Shown here: one piece after another, positions 19,797 through 27,547 of the stretch
Layout: each line of letters begins with the position of its first letter
Position numbering within the stretch: the first letter of the stretch is position 1
Assembly (NCBI GenBank): GCA_004154925.1
Contig: QJNS01000382.1
Coordinates: 22,322-49,868, forward strand
From: Monosporascus cannonballus
Taxonomy: Eukaryota > Ascomycota > Sordariomycetes > Xylariales
DNA length: 27,547 nucleotides
Direction of reading: 5' to 3'
The notes under the pieces: generated by a model
Database searches by the model: none
What the model saw: the letters and a program-made list of their open reading frames with translations, nothing else
What the model was told of the DNA's origin: nothing
Program-made: the position numbers and the translations under genes

Positions 19797-20924
19797 GAAA
19801 AGAATAAATATTAAAAAGTTGCAACACAACACCAGATGTTCTGATAATGGATACTGCACTCGTTCGCATAGCCCTTATCTCTACAGTTTGCTTTGGTCAT
19901 CTGAGATATCGGTCCTTGTGCCACTTCCCTTATCCTTGCGGAGTTGTAGCGAATCAACTGTAAATAGGGGCACAGCCCGATTCCAGGCATGTTAGAACCA
20001 TTAGACTCAGGGGTTCCCCGCCCTCAGACATATCTTTTGTAACATATTGCTCTGGATATGCCCAGCGTTCATTGTTGCTGCTGAACCCTACGTTACCCTG
20101 CATATTTCGGTCATTCTATATATTTCACCTACCCAGTTCATCTAGGCGTCTTGCTCTGTAGGGGTGATCTCCCGTTACCATTAAGTTGTGCGTATAAACT
20201 TTCCACGATATCAGGAAGAGGAAGCTAGCAAAAGGGGCATAAGGGAAGTTACAAGAAGCTCAACGATGGATGCGCATACCTGCTGTATTCCACGGCTCCT
20301 ACCACTCACTCCCAACCCCGGCCAAGCCTGACGCCCTCTCCCCGCTTGGATATAACGAGGAAATCCTGCTCTATGAAATGAAGAACCCACAAAGAGGCTC
20401 CCCCTTTCAAATGTAGATAGGAGACACATCCACTCATTGCAAGTAGGATCGACCTGGTAGGTTTAAAAGGGCGATGAGAACTATATATGACCGTTTAGAA
20501 GCATATACTTAATAGCTGCATAATGCTATCGATCTCACCGGGTTAACAATAAAGGCGCATTATTTAATTGAGGATGACTCGAATTCAATAGATTCACGGT
20601 CCTGCTGCTTGGCAGAAACACTTATCCTCTGGGGCTAGAATGACTGTCACTATAGACATATTGCCCATGATGGTCTATCTGGTTAAAGCGGTTAAAACGG
20701 TCACCAAGCGCCGAATGCCGCATGATGCTAGTCATCCCCACAGAGTGATCGCCTCCATCCATCAATCCCAGTTCAACTTTTGAATATCTGAGTAAATCAA
20801 TCATCGATACGTCAAGATGAGCAATCAACATGTCATTTCAAATTCTAGAGAAGGTTCATCCAAATCCCAATTGCCGGCGCGGTCGCTGGGTGGCTGAAAG
20901 CCGGTCTTTGTCTGGTGTTCCCGT

Positions 20925-20944
20925 GGAATGTTCTAGTGACTTCT
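20925..20944 (+). promoter_or_regulatory. Distal heat-shock element
   Basis: In 5-bp steps the sequence reads gGAAt-gTTCt-aGTGa-cTTCt. Three of four alternating nGAAn/nTTCn units are perfect and all are in register. It lies about 455 bp before the Hsp30 ATG and about 190 bp before the TATA box. HSF1 binding is inferred from the family consensus. Confidence 0.7.
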
Positions 20945-21089
20945 TTCGAGTATCGTGAAGCCACCCTCATCGTCAACAACTTGCTTATGGAAGCAGTGAC
21001 GCACAATGGCTACCTCCAGAAGCATCTTGACGATTCACGATGATGTTTGATTGCCCCAAGCATTACTTCACAATGCCGATCGCTCAGCC

Positions 21090-21109
21090 TTTCCTGAAGA
21101 TGCTAGAAC
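21090..21109 (+). promoter_or_regulatory. Proximal heat-shock element
   Basis: In 5-bp steps the sequence reads tTTCc-tGAAg-aTGCt-aGAAc. This is an alternating four-unit heat-shock element with a single-base deviation in the third unit. It ends about 24 bp before the TATA box, a position typical for a strong heat-inducible promoter. Confidence 0.8.
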
Positions 21110-21132
21110 GTGCCTGCCTGCTGCCGTTCAAT

Positions 21133-21140
21133 TATATAAA
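21133..21140 (+). promoter_or_regulatory. TATA box of the Hsp30-type gene
   Basis: TATATAAA matches the consensus. It precedes a pyrimidine-rich stretch (about 21165-21185) followed by CACCAGA, a plausible start region, and then a CA-rich leader poor in G, as is common for heat-shock mRNAs. The implied leader to the main ATG is about 190-215 nt. Confidence 0.8.
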
Positions 21141-21268
21141 CGGTGCCCCAGCCTTCCCATAGCCGCAACTCTTCTCTTCACCAGATCACCAGACACAACA
21201 ACAGAACCCACCACAAAACAAACAATCCAAGGCGCACTTCCTGAGCAACAACAAACTTGTATTCCTAC

Positions 21269-21379
21269 ATGCAAGCCTGCACTCGGACTCTTCCATCAAA
21301 GATCCTTCGCAGAACCCTCGAGAACAACACCTTCAAGCCAGTTATCACTCATCTTCCACTCAACCAGACAACGCGCAAG
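21269..21379 (+). other. In-frame upstream AUG extension of Hsp30
   Basis: The first ATG after the predicted transcription start is at 21269. It is in frame with the ATG at 21380 and no stop intervenes, so it would add 37 residues. The extension has several Arg/Lys (residues 6, 11, 14, 15, 36 and 37), many Ser/Thr/Leu and a single Glu, a composition typical of mitochondrial presequences. Its context is weak (T at -3), while the downstream ATG is strong (A at -3, G at +4). Leaky scanning could give two isoforms. It could instead be leader sequence that is open by chance. Confidence 0.4.
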
Positions 21380-22096
21380 ATGGCCATGTTCGGTCCCCGC
21401 ATCTACGCCCAGGCTGAGCCCAACTTCTCGGGTCTCTTTCGCCTCATTGACGAGTTCGATAACTATGCCTTGTCGCAGGCGAATGGCCGACCCCACCACG
21501 GCCGCCGCCGGGGCCGTCACCAGATCCCGACGTTCTCGCCTAAGTTCGATATGAGGGAGACCGAGGCCGACTACGAGCTGCACGGTGAGCTGCCGGGCAT
21601 CGAGAAGGACCAGATCCACATCGAGTTCACCGACCCGCAGACCATCGTCATCCGCGGCCGCGTGGAGCGCACCCGCACCTCCGGCACGCCTCCCGCGGGT
21701 CTCATCGAGGAAGACTCGTCTCCCAAGATGAGCGGTGCCCTCACCCAGGATGGCGAGCAGTCTTCCGAGGCCGGTAAGGACCGACGATCGTCTTTCCACG
21801 CTACAGTCGAGGACGACACCGAGGAGGACGGCTCCACCGCCACCGGCACTGCCGCGCAGACTCCCGCGAGCACCAGCGCGGAGGTTGCCAAGCCCGCGCC
21901 CACTCAGCAGGCTCCGGAGCAGCCGAAGCATAAGTACTGGATCTCGGAGCGCAGCGTCGGCGAGTTCTCGCGATCCTTCCAGTTCCCAGGTCGCATCGAG
22001 AGCGACAACGTCAGCGCCTCCCTTAACAACGGTGTCCTGACTGTCACGGTCCCCAAGGCCAAGAAGTACGAGAGCCGCCGCATTGCCATCAACTAA
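21380..22096 (+). CDS. hsp30: Small heat-shock protein, Hsp30 type (Hsp20/alpha-crystallin)
   Basis: An intronless 238-residue protein. Residues 1-50 are a short N-terminal arm with an FRLIDEFDNY helix and a basic GRRRGR patch. Residues 51-97 carry the first half of the alpha-crystallin domain, including ELHGELPGI and DPQTIVIRGRVER. Residues about 98-183 are a disordered insert rich in Ser, Thr, Ala, Pro, Glu and Asp. Residues 184-238 complete the domain with the signature ASLNNGVLTVTVPKAKK and an IAIN end. This split-domain layout matches Neurospora Hsp30 in length and motifs. The family is an ATP-independent chaperone that holds unfolding proteins in oligomers. The ATG at 21380 was chosen for its strong context and family-like start. 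Codons end mostly in C or G, as in highly expressed fungal genes. Two heat-shock elements and a TATA box lie upstream, so heat induction is likely. Confidence 0.96.
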   Translation: MAMFGPRIYAQAEPNFSGLFRLIDEFDNYALSQANGRPHHGRRRGRHQIPTFSPKFDMRETEADYELHGELPGIEKDQIHIEFTDPQTIVIRGRVERTRTSGTPPAGLIEEDSSPKMSGALTQDGEQSSEAGKDRRSSFHATVEDDTEEDGSTATGTAAQTPASTSAEVAKPAPTQQAPEQPKHKYWISERSVGEFSRSFQFPGRIESDNVSASLNNGVLTVTVPKAKKYESRRIAIN

Positions 22097-25000
22097 GCGA
22101 CTTCCATTTCTACCTCAACGTTGGCTCCTTCACATCACCTACCTTGTAACATCACCCACATCACTATGAGCGCGGCTCTAATGGTACTTCGCATTGCGAC
22201 GGACGATGACATGACTGCGGGGCATAGTTTGGCGTTTGAGTTTTCGGAGGGTGCGCATGGACTACTGGTTTCGCGGTATGATTGGGGTCTAGTTCTGAGA
22301 GGTTTTCGGAAGGCACGCAAGTTGTTCACTGCCCAAGGAATGCTTTGACTGTATTTTACGGATTGCAAGGAAAACGAATGCAACTGGTTTTATAATCCAC
22401 TGTTCTCTTCTCGGTGAATTCGATATATTGTAGTGACATGAATAGTGCTAGGTCAATGCATCAATGCTGTTGAACGTCCTGTGATAGAGGACTGAGATGC
22501 AGGGAGTGAAGGAAAGTGTGGTCCCTCGGTTGTTGTCGGACACAAGCAGCGTCGAAGTGACAACTAGTCAGTCCTGTCCGTTCGCCCAACCGATAAGTAG
22601 CTAAAATAACATCTCCTCGCGAACCGACCATTGTCTTTTATATGCTTCGAATCATACACCTGATTGGTGGGTCCTTTTGGGCTTATCAATACAGAAATTA
22701 GACCCCGTGGTTCGCTGGAAAAGCGTCAGGGGAAAGAGGAAAAGGGGCGGCTAGCTTTTGTGTGCGTACCAACCGGGTTAACAGGACAAGTCCTTCTCCT
22801 TCATCCCGCTTGCGAAAACGCCCTGACGAGGGCTAAGACTTTTTCCTTTACATGATGTCCGCCCCCGCGCATACATTATGATGGTCAGAGGTCACTGAGT
22901 CTCAACCGACGTCGGCACTCAGTATATCATATACGCTCGGTAGCGCCCTGGCTCCGTCGCCCATGGCATTGATCCGGCTGCTCGTCCCCTTATCCCCGGT
23001 ATCCACGGTGGCATCCCGCTCGATATCAATGGCCGGCTTCGCGCGCCACCGACCGCTGCCGGGCGCCCTGCGACACCACGAATAAAGCCCAACCCAATAT
23101 GGATGCTTGATGGGACCGGTGAACTCCCTGGGCTTTGTTTGGAGAGACTCGAGACAAGTCTGCTTTGGACGGACCCTTGCATAGGAATGTGGTAGGGGAA
23201 GGGGTTCCTGACCCTTGCGAAGATCGATTCAGTTTTTGCGCACCTTTACGTTAAAGCGGAAGAGAAAAGGGGGGAGGAGGGGGGGTGACCTGAGCTGTTT
23301 TATTGTGATGTCTAGGCGCAGAAAAATAAGCGACGCATTCTTGTAAGTGATGCATCACTTTACCGCAGAGCGCGGCCCGGTATCTGCACCACGCTTACCC
23401 CTTTTCCCTCAGACCTTGCTACAGCAGGTCGGATCTCGGGTCTCCCGCATCTCCCATAAGCCTTACGCAGACGGAATGGAGTTGCACGATGCTTCAGACG
23501 TGTCATATATGTCCTGTCACATGCCGCCGGCAGACTGCCATACTCGAAAGAGCGCCTGTCTCGCCGTTACATGAAAAGAGCATAGCGCACCCATGAAGCT
23601 CGTTTCCTTCGATCGAAGCTGAGCTACCCTTCATCTCCGTTGCAGATGACTCACACCACACGGAGCACAGATGGAGATATCATGCAGTTTTCTCGAAGGA
23701 GCGTGTTATTCCACGGTCGTAATGGAGGAATTCACCTTGGAAAGCAATCCCCAGTTCGTTGTTCCGTTCTTCCCTATCAGTTAGGTAAGTCTCGGGTTGC
23801 CCCCTCGAGGAAGGAAGCGTATGCAGGCGAGACCGTATCTTGACACGTAGCACCTGGGGACCCATGTATGGATCGAGCGTCCAAAGGGTGCGGCACAAGG
23901 CACCGCTATCGAGAATCGGAGATATCTGGATGGCTCGTTCAACAGCAGTTGAAAGCCTTCACCAGAAGCCCCGCTAGGTTCGTCGTTCCTGAGTTACCAC
24001 TTAGCGACGGACCCAGACTCGCCCCCCGGAGGCACGTACTCGAACGCATACACGAGGGCGTTTCGGCCGAGACATCTCCCTTCACCCTCACCGCCCAATC
24101 TCCCTTTCCACAACAAGTACAGAGGGTTGTGCGCTGTCCGTAAGCTCGCCCAGTGGAAACAAGGCGATAGCTTCGATCCAATACCCACCGGTAGAAAGCG
24201 CAAGCGAGATAACACACGCATACACGGATTCTTCGAGTCGGCGCAGCCCCGCTGGTCCGCACAGCGAAGCGAAGCCATCGGCACCTAACCTTAATCCACG
24301 AGCGGAGCTGGGGCCTGCATGGCCGCTGACGCGTGGGGGCGCTGTTATACGAATATCGTCATCGTCCCGTCAGGCCATGTCGGCTCTCACCCAGACCAGC
24401 CTGGATCGCCCGTTTCAAGCAGCAGCAGCATGTGAAGACCTATCTCCTCCAAAAGGGCATAACCTTTCCTCGGGTGCTGTCGAATTGCTTATCAGCTGCA
24501 AGGAGGTTGACCGACGCTGTCTACCGCCGCCTTCGGGAGGTCTTCTTCCACGCGCGGGACGCCGGCTCAACTTAAGTGGCAATAGTTTATAATGTGGATG
24601 GTCGCTTAATTACCGAGGCTGCTACACTTACTTACATGAATACATATAGAGTCAGGGGCATTAGAGCCATTACATCATTTGGTAGGGCTAGGAATGGCAC
24701 CACAGAACCACTCACCGAACATCCCACGCACTGCCGGTTCTTATCGAGGCCGCTAGTTCTTCGCGTATGGGTACCAGATGGGTCTAATACGAGCTTCCAG
24801 CAGGGGGAGCCCGTTACATTCTAGGGTCTCCGCTTTGGAGCCCGCCTCGTTCGGCGAAGCTTTGATAAATTTTTTTGGAAATCCTTTTGGCTGCACATGA
24901 GATAGAGGTAGGTGGGTAGCTACCCGTGTAGCAGATGTTGAGAAAGCTTGTGTAGTGCTCTATACCGTGCACGCGCTATATGCGCGCAATGTCTGTATAC

Positions 25001-25166
25001 CCTTTCTACTCGATGCAAGGGTATCTTCGGGTAATCTATATACATGATTCTTCGTGACCTAAAGGAACATTGTGGGTGTTTAAAAGCCAACCCCATTTGC
25101 AAAAAGCGCGAAACTCCGTGTCGCCCAGCCTCGAAGCGGGAGTTCAAGGACTTTGACGCGCTATAA

Positions 25167-25190
25167 CCGTTTGGTGACCCGTTTGGTGAA
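25167..25190 (+). repeat. Tandem duplication of a 12-mer
   Basis: CCGTTTGGTGAC is followed directly by CCGTTTGGTGAA, identical in 11 of 12 positions. It lies in the gene-free right flank. Confidence 0.85.
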
Positions 25191-26719
25191 AAGTAGACCG
25201 TCGTGAGGTGGAGCCGTAGCCGATGACCGACCCTGAACGAAAGAACGCCGGCGCCAATGCTAATAATGAGTTTCCCAGGTAAAGACATGATAGATGAGAG
25301 ACGAGTGATGAATTGTTTGCGGGACCGCATCCTTCTTTCTTTCACCTGTATCCCCAACGTCCGTTGTTCCACTTCAGTGCAGACGACTCGTCCTTCTCCC
25401 ACTCTGCCATCTTAGCGACGACGTCTTTCAGACAGACCCCATAAGAACAGCACGCCTCCGGAGGGGCGTCACCCCTGAGGATAGCGTCTCGCGTAGCCTA
25501 TTAGATATATTGTTAGTTTCTCTTACGCATCGTTGCTCGTAGATCTCTAGAATGACATACGTCTGGGCATCGCATCGGCGAGGCTTGTACCAATCCACCA
25601 AGAGAACCCACAACAGTGATCGTCGAGAGTAAGGTACTGGGATGCATTTTCTGATGTTGCAGATCGATGAACTTCGGTTTAGATCTCAAATTTGGAAGAA
25701 AATCCCGTGGGCGTTATCTGGCTACGCCTTTGGTATGGTCGGCACGGTAAGGGCGTGTGCGTATCACAGCTCGTGGTAGTCGATGGTGAGAACGAGTGTA
25801 ATCGAGGGCAGTGATTGACTGGTTAAGGTAACGGCCGGACCCGGATCGACGAGATACAGAAGATCAAGTGTTTATTTACCGGAGCGCAATCCTACCATAC
25901 TTATTAAAGCCCTACCACACGAAGTGAGACGGGAAGCCATTATTTAAGAGAAGCCGCCCCTTCGTGTGCGGCGCTCATATCGTAGACAGGGGTCCTGTAA
26001 GCTGGCCAAGAGATACGAACGGATTGGGGCACGCTAAAGTTCAGCGGGCCTATCACCGGCGACCCTGTAACGAGTGGGCAACGTAGCAACTTTTTTAGGA
26101 GCTACGGTCCTTCCCACGGTGCCACAACCCAGGAGAACTCGTAGAAATGAGAGAGAATGCGCTTGAAACCAAGTGGCGCCTTCAGCCGCATTCCTCTTAA
26201 TGTTCTACTGTAATGGGTAGGTAAGGCGCAAGCCGATCACCACCGTAAGCCTGACATGAGCCCGACTGACTCTTATGATAGAGTAGGCGTCAAGCCTGTG
26301 TCAGCACCGCCTGTGGGCTGTGTTCTGAGTGGCTGCTTTGCTGGAACCTTGACAAAGACACACAATACATGTGCACCACTCATGTGTATACGTAAGTACA
26401 TAGGCAGGGCACCCCAGAGATAAAGCGATGGTCAATTGCTGGCACGTTTACCTACAAGTGACGCTCATCGCCGACGTCCAGAGCTGTGGGGGAGGTAAAA
26501 GGGTGACCGAGTGGAACCATTGTAACAGACACGAGCGAGGACAAGAAACAGCTCGGGAAACACACAGAACCGAATTGAATTTACTTGAACTGGACCAAAC
26601 TACCGTCTCGCATTGGCTAAACTCTAATGAAGCTGTCGGGAGAATGATGACGCGATACGAGGCTTTGACGTGCTGACTGACAACGGTGAGCGTAAGAGGA
26701 TAGTTTGTCAACAAGACCC

Positions 26720-26737
26720 CTCCTCAGTCCTGAGGAG
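26720..26737. repeat. Short perfect inverted repeat (8 bp, 2-nt loop)
   Basis: CTCCTCAG and CTGAGGAG flank TC. It is within chance expectation for the window, and there is no gene near it. Confidence 0.5.
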
Positions 26738-27456
26738 TTGGAAGCGAGTCAGGCAAATTCAAAAATAGAACAGGGTTTTTGCCATTCGAGACTTGGCGTG
26801 TTCCCAAAGCTCGGGTCCAACCGCAAGGAAGGGCAAGCCGAGGATGGATAAGGCTAAGCCTAACCAGGTAGGAGTTCATTGCTATGAGACGGAGCTACTC
26901 AGATTAACTAACCGATCGGTCCTCGTTATTTCTTGTTCTGACAGTTACTAAATGTCCGCTAATTCCGACATGAATAGGCGAAGACAGCTTTTTATATTTT
27001 CTTTCCTTTTGTTCTGGAAGACCTTGTTAGTTCCTGCTTCGAGGAGCGGATACCGCGTCTATGTGGGAATATCTTCCTATGGAATTGAGCCTCAACATAT
27101 CAGCCTGGTTATCCCTGCGCAGGATATATTACTTCTACATTTTGCAATAACCGGTAGTTCCCGCAACACCGTTTCGAGCGAGGAATCGCAACTTCTCGTC
27201 GTACGGCTTAATGCGCGGATATCAAGACTTTGCATCCCGTACCGTTGCAGCCCGCTGAGGGGATACCGCCGCGCGTGTGGCCCCCGGGGAGTGATGGGTC
27301 ATCTCGTGAATAGGTGGCCCGTAATATGATGACAACGTGTCCCAAAATGCTGGTGGCGGGCGAGGTAGTCACCAATTGTGAGAGAAGAAACATTCTGTGG
27401 CGCCGCGTATGACTTACCGATCTCGCACCTGGCGGTAGGATGAGGGAATGGGTACC

Positions 27457-27510
27457 CGTAGGTGACCCACGAATATCCACGCTAAATTTGGGTGACCCGT
27501 GGGAACCTAC

Positions 27511-27511
<1 letters not shown>
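27457..27511 (+). repeat. Imperfect inverted repeat adjoining the poly(A) end
   Basis: The left arm at 27457-27471 (CGTAGGT-GA-CCCACG) and the right arm at 27498-27511 (CGTGGG-A-ACCTACG) pair through 13 positions with one small internal bulge across a 26-nt loop. The 8-mer GGTGACCC also occurs twice in direct orientation (27461-27468 and 27491-27498). The right arm ends one base before the terminal poly(A). Confidence 0.75.

Positions 27512-27512
<1 letters not shown>

Positions 27513-27547
<35 letters not shown>
27513..27547 (+). repeat. Terminal poly(A), 35 nt
   Basis: Thirty-five consecutive A close the window. Because the genes here contain introns, the contig is genomic, not a cDNA. The tract is either a real A-run such as a retroelement tail or a low-complexity point where assembly stopped. 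Confidence 0.95.

Larger units (their letters stand above)
18339..20917. other. Gene-free stretch upstream of the heat-shock gene
   Basis: No supportable gene. Frames of up to 96 codons have random-looking products. The notable content is a run of small hairpins at 19457-19610, a T20 tract at 19777-19796 behind a six-bp stem, and AT-richer sequence around 19560-19800 and 20460-20600. No tRNA, 5S rRNA or U6 snRNA signature was found near the T20. Confidence 0.6.
22097..27456. other. Gene-free right flank
   Basis: The first few hundred bases should be the Hsp30 3' untranslated region; a 75-codon open frame at 22121-22348 lies there and is not convincing. Further right, the longest frames are 160 codons (minus, 25402 to 24920, starting at GTG) and 125 codons (plus, 26952-27329), both within chance length. 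I see no tRNA, rRNA or transposase. G-rich (23270-23288) and short duplicated sequences are the only structure. Confidence 0.6.

Noticed and set aside
21296..21931. 211-codon minus-strand frame opposite the Hsp30 gene
   Set aside because: It is a shadow of a GC-rich, strongly codon-biased real gene; high third-position GC keeps the antisense frame open.
24914..24925. 12-bp palindrome GGGTAGCTACCC
   Set aside because: Several palindromes of this length are expected by chance in 27.5 kb.
24920..25402. 160-codon minus-strand open frame
   Set aside because: It starts at GTG, not ATG; it is basic and featureless, and within chance length.
25835..25844. CCGGACCCGG, matching the Leu3 site pattern CCGG-N2-CCGG
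   Set aside because: About 0.4 matches are expected by chance in the window, and no gene lies near it, so linking it to the Leu3-type regulator is not justified.
25916..25968. 9-bp inverted repeat CACACGAAG/CTTCGTGTG with a 35-nt loop
   Set aside because: A few such pairs are expected by chance at this loop length; there is no target-site duplication or ORF to suggest a mobile element.
26952..27329. 125-codon frame with a hydrophobic N-terminus that could pass for a signal peptide
   Set aside because: One hydrophobic stretch after an Arg cluster is weak evidence. The rest has no fold-like or cysteine-patterned content, and the length is unremarkable.

Overview
This looks like a contig from a filamentous ascomycete (Pezizomycotina, probably a Sordariomycete). 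The reasons are short GT-AG introns (66-92 nt, plus one of 205 nt) with fungal-type branch sites, a Zn2Cys6 regulator with a fungal middle homology region, a Pezizomycotina-type Myb-like regulator, and an Hsp20 protein of the Neurospora Hsp30 type. The window opens with 25 C and closes with 35 A, so both ends look like contig ends rather than natural borders.

Layout. Positions 1-1232: no supportable gene. 1233-3229 (minus): three-exon gene for a roughly 612-residue nuclear protein with a C-terminal tandem Myb/SANT-like region; its true N-terminus may lie further upstream. 3317-13798: more than 10 kb with no gene I can support, holding a pentanucleotide array, tetra- and trinucleotide tracts and a GC-rich block. 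13799-16247 (minus): three-exon gene for a 725-residue Zn2Cys6 regulator of the Leu3/War1/PriB type, with a 205-nt intron splitting the zinc cluster. 16248-17970: shared head-to-head interval containing a clean G-quadruplex motif. 17971-18338 (plus): tentative two-exon gene for a 99-residue basic, proline-rich protein. 18339-20917: gene-free, with a perfect 11-bp hairpin and a T20 tract. 20926-22096 (plus): hsp30-type small heat-shock gene with two heat-shock elements, a TATA box, a CA-rich leader and an in-frame upstream AUG. 22097-27456: no supportable gene. 27457-27547: an imperfect inverted repeat running directly into poly(A).

How the genes relate. I see no operon-like or biosynthetic cluster. 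Two are DNA-binding regulators on the same strand, far apart, and one is a stress chaperone. There is no sign that they act in one pathway. Gene density (three firm genes plus one tentative in 27.5 kb) is low for such a genome. Most open frames of 60-170 codons here are what random sequence of this size and composition would give. I did not find a clear new multi-gene system. The best leads are the possible dual-start Hsp30, the intron inside the zinc cluster, the G-quadruplex in the regulator's 5' flank, the small spliced gene, and the hairpin/poly(A) right end.
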